Below are positions 26,755 through 35,810 of a DNA stretch of 41,329 nucleotides, piece by piece. Origin of the DNA: an uncultured Bacteroidales bacterium (GTDB lineage: Bacteria; Bacteroidota; Bacteroidia; Bacteroidales; F082); NCBI GenBank assembly GCA_947305795.1, contig CAMZEK010000022.1, forward strand, positions 1-41,329, given 5' to 3'. The notes under the pieces are model-generated. The model saw only the letters and a list, made by a program, of their open reading frames with translations. It had not been told where the DNA came from and made no database searches. A program made the translations under genes and the position numbers. Position 1 is the stretch's first letter, and each line of letters begins with the position of its first letter.

Positions 26755-26762
26755 TACCTTTG
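26755..26762 (+). promoter_or_regulatory. -7 promoter element of the aminotransferase gene
   Basis: TACCTTTG, an exact TAnnTTTG, 45 bases before the ATG. No TTG is found 19-20 bases upstream, so the -33 part is weak. Confidence 0.55.
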
Positions 26763-26807
26763 CCAACCCAATAAAATCTACAATTAAACGACAAATTAAC
26801 ATAAATC

Positions 26808-28016
26808 ATGAGCGAAATCATCCTTTCCAACAGAGTTTTGAACATGGCTGAGTCGGCGACATTAGCCATGACCAACAAGAGCCGCGAACTGAAAGCCCAA
26901 GGCATCGACGTTATCAGCCTGAGCATCGGCGAACCTGACTTCAACACGCCTGAATCGGCCAAGCAAGCCGGTGTCGACGCTATCAACAACAACGACACGC
27001 ACTACCCGCCCGTGCCCGGTACGCCTGCACTGCGCAAAGCCATCGCCAACAAGCTGAAACGCGACAACGGCCTCGATTACAAAGAGACTGACGTGCTGGT
27101 TTCGAACGGTGCCAAGCAAGCCATCAACAACGTGCTTCTAGCTGTCGTCAACGACGGCGACGAGGTCATCATCCCCGCCCCGTTCTGGGTTTCCTACCCC
27201 GAAATGGTAAAGCTGGCTGGCGGCGTGCCCGTCATCATCAAGAGCGACATCGAACATGACTTCAAGATTACGGCCGAGCAACTCGAAAAGGCCATTACGC
27301 CCAAGACCAAAGTCTTGATGATCAATACACCTTGCAACCCCAGCGGCAGCGTCTTTACCAAGGCTGAACTGACCGCCATCGCAGAGGTGCTGAGGAAATA
27401 CCCGAACATCATCATCATTTCCGACGAGATTTACGAGTTCATCCAATACGAGCAGAAGCATGAGAGCATGGGACAGTTCGAGTTCCTGAAAGACCGCCTC
27501 GTCCTCGTCAACGGTGTGGCCAAGGGCTATGCCATGACGGGCTGGCGCATCGGCTACATTGCTGCGCCGCAAGCCATTGTGAAGGCCACCAACAAGATTC
27601 AGGGCCAAATCACCTCCGGCATCTGCACCATCGCACAAGCCGCTGCTGCCAAGGCCATGGAACTCAGCCCCGAGAACTCCACGGAAATCCAAGAGATGCT
27701 GAAGGCCTTCCGTCACCGCCGCGACACCTTCGTGAAGCTGCTGAACGAGATTCCTGGTGTGAAGTGCAACACTCCCGCTGGTGCGTTCTACGTGTTCCCC
27801 GAGATGAAGTCGTTCTACGGCAAAACCGATGGTGAGACCGTTATCAAAGGCAGCGACGACCTCTGCATGTGGCTGCTCTACAATGCCCATGTGGCCTGCG
27901 TAGCTGGTAACGCTTTCGGTAATGACGACTGCATCCGCCTGTCGTACGCCACCTCTGAGGACAAACTCATTGAGGCCGTGAAGCGCATCAAGGCCGCTTT
28001 GGCGAAGCTGCACTAA
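26808..28016 (+). CDS. Class I/II PLP-dependent aminotransferase (aspartate aminotransferase type)
   Basis: 402 residues. It belongs to the AspC/AAT subgroup Ib: SLSIGEPDFNTPE at the N-terminus, HYPPVPGTPALRKAIA, NTPCNPSGSVFTKAEL, SDEIYEFIQYE, and the PLP-binding Lys239 in NGVAKGYAMTGWRIGY. The C-terminal Arg that binds the substrate carboxylate is likely in CIRLSYATS. It would exchange the amino group between aspartate and 2-oxoglutarate with pyridoxal phosphate, in the cytoplasm; related specificities (aromatic or prephenate) cannot be excluded. It is probably a single-gene transcript: a REP-like hairpin with a T-run follows the stop. Confidence 0.9.
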   Translation: MSEIILSNRVLNMAESATLAMTNKSRELKAQGIDVISLSIGEPDFNTPESAKQAGVDAINNNDTHYPPVPGTPALRKAIANKLKRDNGLDYKETDVLVSNGAKQAINNVLLAVVNDGDEVIIPAPFWVSYPEMVKLAGGVPVIIKSDIEHDFKITAEQLEKAITPKTKVLMINTPCNPSGSVFTKAELTAIAEVLRKYPNIIIISDEIYEFIQYEQKHESMGQFEFLKDRLVLVNGVAKGYAMTGWRIGYIAAPQAIVKATNKIQGQITSGICTIAQAAAAKAMELSPENSTEIQEMLKAFRHRRDTFVKLLNEIPGVKCNTPAGAFYVFPEMKSFYGKTDGETVIKGSDDLCMWLLYNAHVACVAGNAFGNDDCIRLSYATSEDKLIEAVKRIKAALAKLH

Positions 28017-28028
28017 CATGTACGACTC

Positions 28029-28100
28029 TTCGACAAGCTCAGGGACCTTGGCTTTTACGAGAGTTGAAGGTGCCTGAGCCTGTCGAAGGCTCGTCCTTTT
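28029..28100. repeat. REP-like palindrome of the TTCGACAGGCTCAGG type, copy 2, probably also a terminator
   Basis: TTCGACAAGCTCAGG (28029-28043) pairs with CCTGAGCCTGTCGAA (28073-28087), 15 bp with one G-T wobble. Its right arm also forms GAGCC/GGCTC (28076-28080 with 28088-28092) followed by GTCCTTTTT, so it may stop transcription after the aminotransferase gene. Confidence 0.8.
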
Positions 28101-28123
28101 TAAAACATTGAAACATACAAACC

Positions 28124-28735
28124 ATGATCATCCTCTCCACCGAGCCTATCCTCCCCATCTTCAACCTGGCCATCGAAGACTACCACAAATTTGACAACGT
28201 GGACCATCCATGCGAGAATCCCTACGAGAAACTGACCATCGAATGGTACTTTTATAATAAGGCGTGGATTGACACGGTGCAATGGCATTTGGAAGACCTC
28301 ATCCGCGACCCAAACATCGACCCTGTGGAAGCTTTAACTCTGAAACGCCGCATCGACAAGTCGAACCAAGACCGCACCGACATTGTGGAGATGATCGATT
28401 ACTACTATCAACTGCTTTTCCAAAAAGTTGAACCGCAACCCAATGCCACCCTCAACACAGAGAGTCCGGCCTGGGCCATTGACCGACTTTCCATCCTTCA
28501 ACTGAAGAATTACCACATGAAAGCCGAGGTGGAACGCACCGATGTCAGCGAAGAACACAAAGCCAAATGCCAAGCCAAATTGGACGTGCTTTTGGAGCAG
28601 AACAAAGACCTCTGTACCGCCATTGACCAGTTGATGGAATGTTATAAAACGGGCGAAAAGGTGATGAAGGTCTATAAACAGATGAAGATGTACAACGACC
28701 CCGCGCTGAATCCAGTGCTGTACGGGCAGAAATGA
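28124..28735 (+). CDS. DUF4254 family protein
   Basis: 203 residues, soluble, rich in charged helices. Features of DUF4254 are NPYEKLTIEWYFYNKAWIDT (residues 26-45), RRIDKSNQDRTDIVE and SPAWAIDRLSILQLKNYHM. The function of this family is not known; in Bacteroidota it commonly sits next to a GT9 glycosyltransferase, as here. The stop TGA overlaps the ATG of the GT9 gene (ATGA), so the two are translationally coupled. That argues for a role in the same lipopolysaccharide or glycan step, which is inference. No signal peptide or membrane segment is visible. Confidence 0.8.
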   Translation: MIILSTEPILPIFNLAIEDYHKFDNVDHPCENPYEKLTIEWYFYNKAWIDTVQWHLEDLIRDPNIDPVEALTLKRRIDKSNQDRTDIVEMIDYYYQLLFQKVEPQPNATLNTESPAWAIDRLSILQLKNYHMKAEVERTDVSEEHKAKCQAKLDVLLEQNKDLCTAIDQLMECYKTGEKVMKVYKQMKMYNDPALNPVLYGQK

Positions 28736-29739
28736 AGAAGCTCCTTGTCATACGGTTTTCCGCCTTGGGCGACATCGCCATGAGTGTGCCCGTCCTCTAC
28801 GATTTGGCTATACAATATCCTGATTTGGAGATTACTATGCTTAGTCGGGGGATGGCAAGGCCTCTGTATGAGCGATTGCCAAAGAATGTGCATTTCATTG
28901 CCGCCGACTTGAACGGACGACACAAAGGTTTGTTCGGACTTTGTAGGCTCTGGCACGATGCCCACTTGAATGACTTCGATTATATTGCTGATTTCCATAA
29001 CGTGCTGCGTACTTGGTGGCTGCGTACCGAGGGCTGTCTACGCCGAAAGAAAGTCGCCAAAATCGACAAAGGTCGTAGAGGAAAAAAAGCCTTGACCCGA
29101 CAGAAAAACAAGGTCTTCGTCCAGCAGGCCACCTCGTTTGAACGTTATGCCAAAGTGTTGGAACAACTAGGCTTCCCAATAAAAACACAATTCGTAAAAC
29201 TCGACTATTCAAATCTTTGCGAACAGCAAAAACCAACCAATAAGACTTGGATTGGCATTGCACCTTTCGCCAAGCATCCCGCCAAGATTTATCCTTTGGA
29301 GAAGATGGAGGAAGTCATCAAGGTTTTGAGCCAAAAGGCAAACACGACCTTTTTCCTTTTTGGTGGCGGCGAAGAGGAAAAACGACAAATCACGGAATTT
29401 TGCGCCAAATACCCTAATGTGCAACCCGCTCAAAGTCAGTATGGTTTGAAAGGCGAACTCGCATTGATGGGGCAATTGGATGTCATGCTGAGCATGGACT
29501 CTGCCAACATGCATTTGGCTTCTTTGGTCGGGACGCGGGTGGTTTCCATTTGGGGCGGCACGCATCCTTACGCTGGATTCTTGGGTTGGAACCAAAATCC
29601 AAGCGATTGCATTCAACTTGACATACCTTGCAGGCCTTGTTCCGTTTACGGCAACAAGCCCTGCTTTAGAGGCGATTACGCTTGCATGAACGGCATCACA
29701 TCGAGCCAAATTATTGAAAAACTGGTCGGTCATGAGTGA
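28732..29739 (+). CDS. Glycosyltransferase family 9 (heptosyltransferase-like)
   Basis: 335 residues. The N-terminal motif KLLVIRFSALGDIAMSVPVL is typical of GT9 enzymes. The C-terminal half has IGIAPFAKHPAKIYPLEKM and SMDSANMHLASLVGTRVVSIWG, the ADP-heptose/nucleotide-binding motifs of the WaaC/WaaF/WaaQ group. It probably adds a heptose or similar sugar to the LPS core at the inner membrane. No heptose synthesis genes lie nearby, so the donor is open. A Cys-rich C-terminal part (CRPCSVYGNKPCFRGDYACM) is usual for Bacteroidota members. Coupled by overlap to the DUF4254 gene upstream and to ubiE downstream. Confidence 0.9.
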   Translation: MKKLLVIRFSALGDIAMSVPVLYDLAIQYPDLEITMLSRGMARPLYERLPKNVHFIAADLNGRHKGLFGLCRLWHDAHLNDFDYIADFHNVLRTWWLRTEGCLRRKKVAKIDKGRRGKKALTRQKNKVFVQQATSFERYAKVLEQLGFPIKTQFVKLDYSNLCEQQKPTNKTWIGIAPFAKHPAKIYPLEKMEEVIKVLSQKANTTFFLFGGGEEEKRQITEFCAKYPNVQPAQSQYGLKGELALMGQLDVMLSMDSANMHLASLVGTRVVSIWGGTHPYAGFLGWNQNPSDCIQLDIPCRPCSVYGNKPCFRGDYACMNGITSSQIIEKLVGHE

Positions 29740-30427
29740 TTCTCCCATTGCGGCCATGTTTGACCGCATCTCGCCAAGTTATGACCAACTCAACCACCTG
29801 CTTTCACTGAATACCGATAAGCTGTGGCGACAAAAAACCGCCAAAGAAGTAGCCCAAAGCCGCCCCAAAACCATCCTTGACCTCGCCACTGGTACAGCGG
29901 ATTTAGCCATAGAAATAGCCAAGCGCAATCCCGAAGCCCATATCATCGGCATGGACATTTCTAAAAAGATGTTGGAAATTGGAGAATCGAAAATCAAAGA
30001 ACAACACCTTGAAAATCAAATTGATTTGCATTTGGGCAATGCAGCAAGACTCCCCTTCCCCAACAATAGTTTCGATGCCGTCACGGTGGCGTTTGGTGTG
30101 CGGAACTTTGAGGATTTAGAACATGGTTTAACTGAAATCTATCGTGTTTTGAAACCCAACGGAATAGTTTTCATTCTTGAATTCTCAATGCCAGAAAAGC
30201 CTCCCATCAAACAGATTTATCGCTTGTATTTCAAGCACATTCTTCCAAAAATCGGGAAAATCGTATCAAAAGAGCCAACTGCCTATTCCTATCTACCCAA
30301 TTCTGTGGAAAGATTTCCTAAACCTCAGAATTTCATGCAATTATTAGCAGAACACAACCTGAAAAACAAAGAAACAAAACAGCTTTCTTTCGGGATCGCC
30401 ATGCTTTATTTGGCAGCCAAAAACTGA
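29732..30427 (+). CDS. ubiE: Demethylmenaquinone methyltransferase UbiE/MenG
   Basis: 231 residues from the ATG at 29732, which overlaps the end of the GT9 gene by 8 bases; a TTG 18 bases upstream is less likely. It methylates demethylmenaquinone to menaquinone using SAM, the last step of menaquinone synthesis, at the inner membrane. Motifs: MFDRISPSYDQLNHLLSL, ILDLATGTADLAIEIAK (SAM motif I), NSFDAVTVAFGVRNFEDLE, RVLKPNGIVFILEFSMPE and YSYLPNSVERFP. Length is typical. In Bacteroidota only the menaquinone role is expected. Its last 22 bases overlap the last 22 bases of uvrB, which runs the other way. Confidence 0.94.
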   Translation: MSDSPIAAMFDRISPSYDQLNHLLSLNTDKLWRQKTAKEVAQSRPKTILDLATGTADLAIEIAKRNPEAHIIGMDISKKMLEIGESKIKEQHLENQIDLHLGNAARLPFPNNSFDAVTVAFGVRNFEDLEHGLTEIYRVLKPNGIVFILEFSMPEKPPIKQIYRLYFKHILPKIGKIVSKEPTAYSYLPNSVERFPKPQNFMQLLAEHNLKNKETKQLSFGIAMLYLAAKN

Positions 30428-32424
30428 TCCTGCAATTCCACCATTTCGTCGCGATACTTGGCCGCTGCAAGGAAATCCATCTCTTTGACAGCCTTTTCCA
30501 TGTTTTTCTTCGCTTGCTGAATAGCCTTCTGAAGCTGTTCTTTCGACATATAAACCACCTGACTCTCAGCGGCCATCGTTGTTGAGATTTCAGGTTCGGA
30601 ATAGGCCACAGGCGTTGATTGATTGCCTTTCAAAGTACCCAATGAGTTGTCAATGCCCTTGACAATAGTCTTCGGAACAATGCCATGTGCCTCGTTGTAG
30701 GCCATTTGCTTCGCGCGACGGCGGGAGGTCTCGTCGATGGTTTTGCGCATCGAATCAGTGATGGTGTCGGCATACATGATGACCTTGCTCTCGGCATTAC
30801 GGGCGGCACGACCTGCAGTCTGCGTTAGCGAGCGTTCCGAACGGAGAAAGCCCTCTTTGTCGGCATCAAGGATGGCCACAAGGCTGACCTCAGGCAAATC
30901 AAGTCCTTCACGCAAAAGGTTTACACCGACCAACACGTCAAAATCACCCATGCGCAAACCTTGCAAAATCTCCACACGTTCCATCGTCTCCACATCGGAA
31001 TGAATGTATCGCGTCTTGATTTTCAAACCATTGAGATAGGTGTTCAGCTCCTCGGCCATACGTTTCGTCAAAGTGGTGACAAGAACACGCTGGTTCTTCT
31101 CCACCACTTTGTGGATTTCGTCAATAAGGTCATCGACCTGGTTCAGGCTGGGACGCACCTCAATGAGCGGGTCGAGCAAGCCCGTAGGACGAATCACCTG
31201 CTCCACATACACGCCTTCGCTTTGCTGCAACTCAAAGTCGGCGGGCGTGGCACTGACATAAATGGTTTGTCCCGTTAGAGCCTCAAACTCATCGAATTGA
31301 AGTGGCCGATTATCCAAAGCCGAAGGCAGTCGGAAACCGTATTCCACCAGGGTCTGTTTGCGCGAACGGTCGCCGCCATGCATCCCTCGAATTTGCGGAA
31401 TAGTGACATGGCTCTCATCGATAATCGTAATGAAGTCATCGGGAAAATAATCAAGCAAGCAGAAAGGACGCGTACCCGGACTACGCCCGTCAAAGTAGCG
31501 CGAATAGTTCTCAATGCCAGAGCAATAGCCCAACTCTTTCATCATCTCCAAATCGTAGTTCACGCGGTCTTCCAAACGTTTTGCCTCAATGTTCTTGCCA
31601 ATTTCACGAAAATAGTCAGCCTGCTTGAACATGTCGTCTTGGATTTCCCTCACAGCAGATTGCAGCTTGCTTTGGGAGGTCACGAAAATGTTGGCTGGGA
31701 ATATGGTCAGTTCCGATAGCTCCTCCATCCTACGACCTGTCACGGGATTGAACATTTCGAGACTGTCGATTTCATCGTCCCAAAACACAATGCGGTAGGC
31801 ATAATCGGCATAGGCTGGAAACACGTCCATCGTCTCGCCCTTGATGCGAAACTTGCCTTGTGTGAACTCAATTTCGTTCCTGACGTACAAGGAACTCACC
31901 AAAGCCTTCGCCACTTCGTCGCGACTGGTTTTCATGCCTCGCTCCAAATAAATCACATTCTTGCCGAAATCGTCAGGATTGCCGATACCGTAAAGACATG
32001 ACACTGAGGAAACTACGATAACATCGCGCCGTCCCGAAAGCAAAGCTGAAGTCGTCGCCAGTCGCATCTTGTCGATGTCAACATTGATGGCGAGGTCCTT
32101 TTCAATATAAGTGTTGGTAGCCGGGATGAAGGCCTCTGGCTGGTAATAGTCGTAATAAGAGACAAAATACTCCACCGCATTATCGGGAAAGAACTGCTTG
32201 AACTCGCCATAAAGCTGCGCCGCCAAGGTCTTGTTGTGACTCAGCACCAATGCGGGTCGATTCAGTTGAGCCAATACATTCGCAATAGTAAAAGTCTTGC
32301 CCGAGCCTGTCACACCGAGCAGCGTCTGGGCACGGTCACCACGGTTCAATCCGTCCACCAACTGCTTTATGGCTTCGGGTTGGTCACCAGTGGGCTGAAA
32401 ATCCGATGTCAGTTTGAAGTTCAT
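30406..32424 (-). CDS. uvrB: UvrABC excision nuclease subunit B
   Basis: 672 residues, the normal size. Start at ATG 32424 (MNFKLTSDFQPTGDQPEAI), the conserved N-terminus; the longer frame upstream overlaps the promoter. UvrB is the DNA-damage verification ATPase of nucleotide excision repair, loaded by UvrA and then binding UvrC. Visible: Walker A GVTGSGKT, YYDYYQPEAFIP (beta-hairpin region with conserved Tyr residues), the helicase motif DESHVTIPQ, SATPADFEL, NLLREGLDLPEVSLVAILDADKEG (split motifs V), QTAGRAARN (motif VI), and a C-terminal UVR helix pair (AKYRDEMVELQ) that contacts UvrC. Its 3' end overlaps that of ubiE. Confidence 0.97.
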   Translation of the reverse strand: MNFKLTSDFQPTGDQPEAIKQLVDGLNRGDRAQTLLGVTGSGKTFTIANVLAQLNRPALVLSHNKTLAAQLYGEFKQFFPDNAVEYFVSYYDYYQPEAFIPATNTYIEKDLAINVDIDKMRLATTSALLSGRRDVIVVSSVSCLYGIGNPDDFGKNVIYLERGMKTSRDEVAKALVSSLYVRNEIEFTQGKFRIKGETMDVFPAYADYAYRIVFWDDEIDSLEMFNPVTGRRMEELSELTIFPANIFVTSQSKLQSAVREIQDDMFKQADYFREIGKNIEAKRLEDRVNYDLEMMKELGYCSGIENYSRYFDGRSPGTRPFCLLDYFPDDFITIIDESHVTIPQIRGMHGGDRSRKQTLVEYGFRLPSALDNRPLQFDEFEALTGQTIYVSATPADFELQQSEGVYVEQVIRPTGLLDPLIEVRPSLNQVDDLIDEIHKVVEKNQRVLVTTLTKRMAEELNTYLNGLKIKTRYIHSDVETMERVEILQGLRMGDFDVLVGVNLLREGLDLPEVSLVAILDADKEGFLRSERSLTQTAGRAARNAESKVIMYADTITDSMRKTIDETSRRRAKQMAYNEAHGIVPKTIVKGIDNSLGTLKGNQSTPVAYSEPEISTTMAAESQVVYMSKEQLQKAIQQAKKNMEKAVKEMDFLAAAKYRDEMVELQDQFLAAK

Positions 32425-32432
32425 TACGGTCG

Positions 32433-32440
32433 CAAAAGTA
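32433..32440 (-). promoter_or_regulatory. -7 promoter element of uvrB
   Basis: Minus strand TACTTTTG, exact to the consensus, 8 bases before the uvrB ATG and right after the rplT terminator. A TTG at 32465-32463 is 22 bases away, slightly long for a -33 element. The leader would be almost absent. Confidence 0.45.
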
Positions 32441-32443
32441 CAT

Positions 32444-32472
32444 AAAAAAACCCAGCCTTTTGCAAGACTGGG
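32444..32472 (-). terminator. Terminator of the thrS-infC-rpmI-rplT operon
   Basis: On the minus strand CCCAGTCTT (32472-32464) pairs with AAGGCTGGG (32459-32451), 9 bp with one G-T wobble and a GCAA tetraloop, followed by seven T. It lies 38 bases after the rplT stop. Confidence 0.9.
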
Positions 32473-32509
32473 ATGCTTTGTTATCGTCAAAAAACAACAA
32501 CGTGCTTTC

Positions 32510-32854
32510 TTACTTCACCTTCTCGACGATGGCCTTGAAAGCCTCGGGGTTGTTGAGGGCGAGGTCGGCAAGAACCTTGCGGTTGATTTCGATGCCCGAC
32601 TTGGTGAGCTTGTCGATGAATTGGCTGTAGTTCATGCCATATTCGCGCACTGCGGCGTTGATACGGACAATCCACAAGCTGCGGAATTCGCGCTTCTTAT
32701 TTCTTCTGTCGCGATAAGCATAAGTCTGACCCTTCTCGTAAGAGTTCTTCGCCACAGTCCAGACGTTCTTTCTCGTGCTGTACTGACCTTTGGTCTTCTT
32801 CAGGATTTTCTTTCTTCTGGCTCTTGAAGCCACTGCATTGACTGATCTTGTCAT
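32510..32854 (-). CDS. rplT: 50S ribosomal protein L20
   Basis: 114 residues. N-terminus [20 protein letters not shown] and the motifs [20 protein letters not shown] and [17 protein letters not shown] identify L20, an early-assembly protein that binds 23S rRNA. Length is standard. It is the last gene of the translation operon and is followed by a strong terminator. In several bacteria L20 represses its own operon by binding a leader; the 76-base gap before it holds no structure that I can recognise as such. Confidence 0.97.
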   Translation of the reverse strand: MTRSVNAVASRARRKKILKKTKGQYSTRKNVWTVAKNSYEKGQTYAYRDRRNKKREFRSLWIVRINAAVREYGMNYSQFIDKLTKSGIEINRKVLADLALNNPEAFKAIVEKVK

Positions 32855-32930
32855 TTTGTTTGATTTTTTCGTCCAGCGCCTCGCTCCTTTCGAGAACTTT
32901 TCTGCTGAGACAAATTACACATTTTGTTAA

Positions 32931-33125
32931 TTACATGAGAAGCAATTGTTTCACGACTTTCTCGTCTGCTCTCTCAACGATTGCAGTGTGGTCGAGGTTG
33001 CGTTTTCTCTTCTGGCTCTTCTTGGTCAGGATGTGGCCATGATAAGCATGCTTTCTCTTCAGATGGCCGCCGCCGGTTACTTGGAAACGCTTCTTGGCAG
33101 CGGACTTGGTCTTCATTTTTGGCAT
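32931..33125 (-). CDS. rpmI: 50S ribosomal protein L35
   Basis: 64 residues. [18 protein letters not shown] and the basic stretch [21 protein letters not shown] are the L35 signatures. It binds 23S rRNA in the large subunit. It sits between infC and rplT, the usual order, 32 bases after the infC stop. Unlike many proteins in the window it is short but not doubtful: the whole sequence fits the family. Confidence 0.97.
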   Translation of the reverse strand: MPKMKTKSAAKKRFQVTGGGHLKRKHAYHGHILTKKSQKRKRNLDHTAIVERADEKVVKQLLLM

Positions 33126-33157
33126 TTTACAATAGATTTAAAGTATTAAAAATGAGT

Positions 33158-33727
33158 TTATTTCTTCGTTGATTTAGGAGCTATCATCATTTGCATCCTT
33201 TTCCCTTCAAGCTTCGGCATGGCTTCCACTTTTCCGAATTCCTCCAACTCCTGTGCAAACTTGAGCAACATGACCTCGCCTTGTTCCTTGTAAACGATGG
33301 AGCGACCTCTGAAAAACACTTCCACCTTCACTTTCGAGCCTTCCTGCAAGAAGCGCTTGGCGTGATTGAGCTTGAACTCGAAGTCGTGGTCGTCGGTTTG
33401 AGGTCCGAGGCGGATTTCCTTGATGACAACCTTGGTGGCCTTGGCTTTTTGATCCTTCAGTCGCTTCTTTTGGTCAAAGACGAACTTCTTGTAGTCCATT
33501 GCCTTACAGACCGGAGGATTAGCATCGGGCTGAATCTCAACCAGATCGACGCCCAATTCTTCAACAATTCTCATGGCCTCGCGCAAGGGATAGATGTTGG
33601 CCTCAACACCTTCGCCCACCAAGCGTACCATCGGTGCCTTGATTTCTTCATTGACGCGATGGTTGAACCCGTCCTTGTCTTTGTTCTGCCGCTGTCCTGG
33701 CTTTCCTTTTTGTGGAATCTGTGCTAT
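33158..33727 (-). CDS. infC: Translation initiation factor IF-3, probable AUA start
   Basis: 189 residues if read from ATA at 33727. The first ATG (33631) would cut off the conserved N-terminal stretch FNHRVNEEIKAPMVRLVGE, which is open in frame; the frame is closed by a TAG 12 bases before the ATA. A GGAG lies 9 bases before this ATA, one of the few Shine-Dalgarno-like sequences in the window. An ATT at 33718 is the alternative. IF-3 keeps 30S subunits free and checks the start codon; infC genes with rare starts such as AUU in E. coli are held down by IF-3 itself. Motifs: ANPPVCKAMDYKKF, KEIRLGPQTDDHDFEFKL, KVEVFFRGRSIVY. The exact start is inferred; the gene is certain. Confidence 0.93.
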   Translation of the reverse strand: MAQIPQKGKPGQRQNKDKDGFNHRVNEEIKAPMVRLVGEGVEANIYPLREAMRIVEELGVDLVEIQPDANPPVCKAMDYKKFVFDQKKRLKDQKAKATKVVIKEIRLGPQTDDHDFEFKLNHAKRFLQEGSKVKVEVFFRGRSIVYKEQGEVMLLKFAQELEEFGKVEAMPKLEGKRMQMMIAPKSTKK

Positions 33728-33768
33728 TGTTTTAGTCTCCTATATTAAATTTATATTCAGTTAGTTAC

Positions 33769-35709
33769 CTATCTCTTGTTTTTTTCCTCTTCGACTTGCT
33801 TGCAAATCATCGCAGCAAAGTCATCCGTCGGCATCGTGCCCAAATCGACTTGACCATGTTTACGCACAGACACCTGATTTTCAGCTTCTTCCTTCTCTCC
33901 CACGATAAGCATGTAAGGATACTTCTTCATTTCGGCGTCACGAATCTTACGGCCAATCTTCTCATTACGCTCGTCAATGAGGGCGCGAATATCGGACTTT
34001 TTCAGATACGATTGCAAATTTTTCGCAAAATCGAGGTATTTTTCGCTCACGGGGAGGATGATGACCTGATCGGGAGCCAACCACAGCGGGAACTCGCCAG
34101 CGCAGTGCTCCAACAACACGGCCACGAAACGCTCCATCGAACCGAAGGGAGCGCGGTGCACCATTACAGGGCGGTGTTTCTCATTGTCAGCACCGATGTA
34201 GGTCAAGTCAAAACGCTCAGGCAGGTTGTAGTCCACTTGAATCGTGCCCAACTGCCACTTGCGGCCGAGGGCATCCTTCACCATGAAGTCGAGCTTCGGA
34301 CCATAGAAAGCAGCCTCACCGTATTCCACATGAGCGGGTAGACCCTTCTCGGCACAGGCCTCCTGAATGGCGGCCTCAGCCTTGGCCCAGTTCTCGTCTG
34401 TGCCCACATACTTCTCGTGGTCGTTGGGGTCGCGGAGCGATATTTGTGCTTCAAAATTCTTGAAATCAAGCGCCTTGAAGATGATTTCGATGATTTCCAT
34501 CACGCGGATGAACTCTTCTTTCACCTGGTCGGGACGGCAGAAAATGTGGGCATCGTCCTGAGTGAATGAACGCACACGGGTCAAACCGTGCAACTCACCG
34601 CTCTGCTCATAACGATACACCGTGCCGAACTCGGCGCAGCGGAACGGCAGGTCTTTGTATGAACGCGGCTTCCACTTGAAAATCATGCAGTGGTGGGGGC
34701 AGTTCATGGGTTTCAGCAGGTATTCCTCGCCTTCTTCCGGCGTAGTGATGGGGCGGAAACTGTCTTCACCGTAGTGATCCCAGTGGCCTGAAGTCACATA
34801 TAATTGCTTGCCGCCAATATGGGGAGTGATAACTTGCTCATAACCATACTCCTTCTGTATCTTGGTCAGATACTCTTGCAGGCGCAGGCGCAACTCGGTG
34901 CCTTTGGGCAGCCAAATCGGAAGGCCCTTACCTACCGTATCGCTGAACATGAAGAGTTCCAACTCACGACCCAACTTGCGGTGGTCGCGTTTCTTGGCTT
35001 CTTCGAGAAGCACGAGGTACTCATCCAGTTCCTTCTGCTTCGGGAAAGTGATGCCATACACGCGGGTGAGTTGCTTGCGCTTCTCGTCACCACGCCAATA
35101 GGCACCAGCCAACGAAGTCAACTTCACAGCCTTGATGAAACCCGTGTTCGGGATATGCGGTCCACGGCAAAGGTCGGTAAAGGCGCCACATTTATAATAG
35201 GTGATGGTGCCGTCTTCCAACTCGCTGATAAGTTCTTCCTTGTACTCGTCGCCTTTTTCGGTAAAGTATTTCAATGCCTCGGCTTTGCTTACATCGACGC
35301 GTTCAAAGGTTTGCTTCTCGCGAGCCAATTCAAGCATCTTCTTTTCGATAGCAACGAGGTCGGTTTCGGTCAAGGTGATGTCACCCGTGTCGATGTCATA
35401 GTAAAAACCAGCATCCACGGCGGGGCCGATACCAAACTTCACACCTTTATATAATGCCTCGATAGCCTCAGCCATGAGGTGTGCCGACGAATGCCAAAAC
35501 GTGGCCTTGCCCTCAGGATCGTCCCAAGTGAAAAGTTGGATGGAGGCATCTTCGTTGACGGGACGCATGGCATCCCACATCTTTCCGTTCACTTTGGCGG
35601 ACAGCACATTACGCGCCAAACCCTCACTCAGGCTCTTGGCGATTTCCAACGGCGTCACACCGGCTTCATATTGTCTGACACTATTGTCAGGGAAGGTTAC
35701 TTTAATCAT
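33769..35709 (-). CDS. thrS: Threonyl-tRNA synthetase
   Basis: 646 residues from the ATG at 35709 ([19 protein letters not shown]); the frame upstream begins only with TTG. It charges tRNA-Thr with threonine using ATP. Order: TGS domain (1-65), editing domain with [12 protein letters not shown] and the [17 protein letters not shown] stretch, the class II catalytic core with [28 protein letters not shown] (zinc Cys), [14 protein letters not shown] (motif 2), [17 protein letters not shown] (motif 3), and the anticodon-binding domain to the C-terminus. Length is typical. First gene of the operon thrS-infC-rpmI-rplT, an order common in bacteria. No T-box or similar leader is seen. Confidence 0.97.
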   Translation of the reverse strand: MIKVTFPDNSVRQYEAGVTPLEIAKSLSEGLARNVLSAKVNGKMWDAMRPVNEDASIQLFTWDDPEGKATFWHSSAHLMAEAIEALYKGVKFGIGPAVDAGFYYDIDTGDITLTETDLVAIEKKMLELAREKQTFERVDVSKAEALKYFTEKGDEYKEELISELEDGTITYYKCGAFTDLCRGPHIPNTGFIKAVKLTSLAGAYWRGDEKRKQLTRVYGITFPKQKELDEYLVLLEEAKKRDHRKLGRELELFMFSDTVGKGLPIWLPKGTELRLRLQEYLTKIQKEYGYEQVITPHIGGKQLYVTSGHWDHYGEDSFRPITTPEEGEEYLLKPMNCPHHCMIFKWKPRSYKDLPFRCAEFGTVYRYEQSGELHGLTRVRSFTQDDAHIFCRPDQVKEEFIRVMEIIEIIFKALDFKNFEAQISLRDPNDHEKYVGTDENWAKAEAAIQEACAEKGLPAHVEYGEAAFYGPKLDFMVKDALGRKWQLGTIQVDYNLPERFDLTYIGADNEKHRPVMVHRAPFGSMERFVAVLLEHCAGEFPLWLAPDQVIILPVSEKYLDFAKNLQSYLKKSDIRALIDERNEKIGRKIRDAEMKKYPYMLIVGEKEEAENQVSVRKHGQVDLGTMPTDDFAAMICKQVEEEKNKR

Positions 35710-35735
35710 AAAATTGTCATTTTGCAAAACGGCTG

Positions 35736-35743
35736 CAAAAGTA
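35736..35743 (-). promoter_or_regulatory. -7 promoter element of the thrS operon
   Basis: Minus strand TACTTTTG, exact to TAnnTTTG, 26 bases before the thrS ATG. No TTG at the preferred distance was found, so the -33 part is unclear. Confidence 0.55.
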
Positions 35744-35810
35744 CAAAAAATTCTGATTCAATGCACATTATTCTTTGCGTTTGAAAATAATTTTCTGAAT
35801 TGTTGAATAC

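Noticed and set aside
27138..28019. Minus-strand open frame of 293 codons
   Set aside because: Antisense shadow of the aminotransferase gene, caused by codon bias.
35744..35810. Terminator after the peptide-binding lipoprotein gene
   Set aside because: Only a weak GAATTG/CAATTC stem of 6 bp without a clean T-run is visible.
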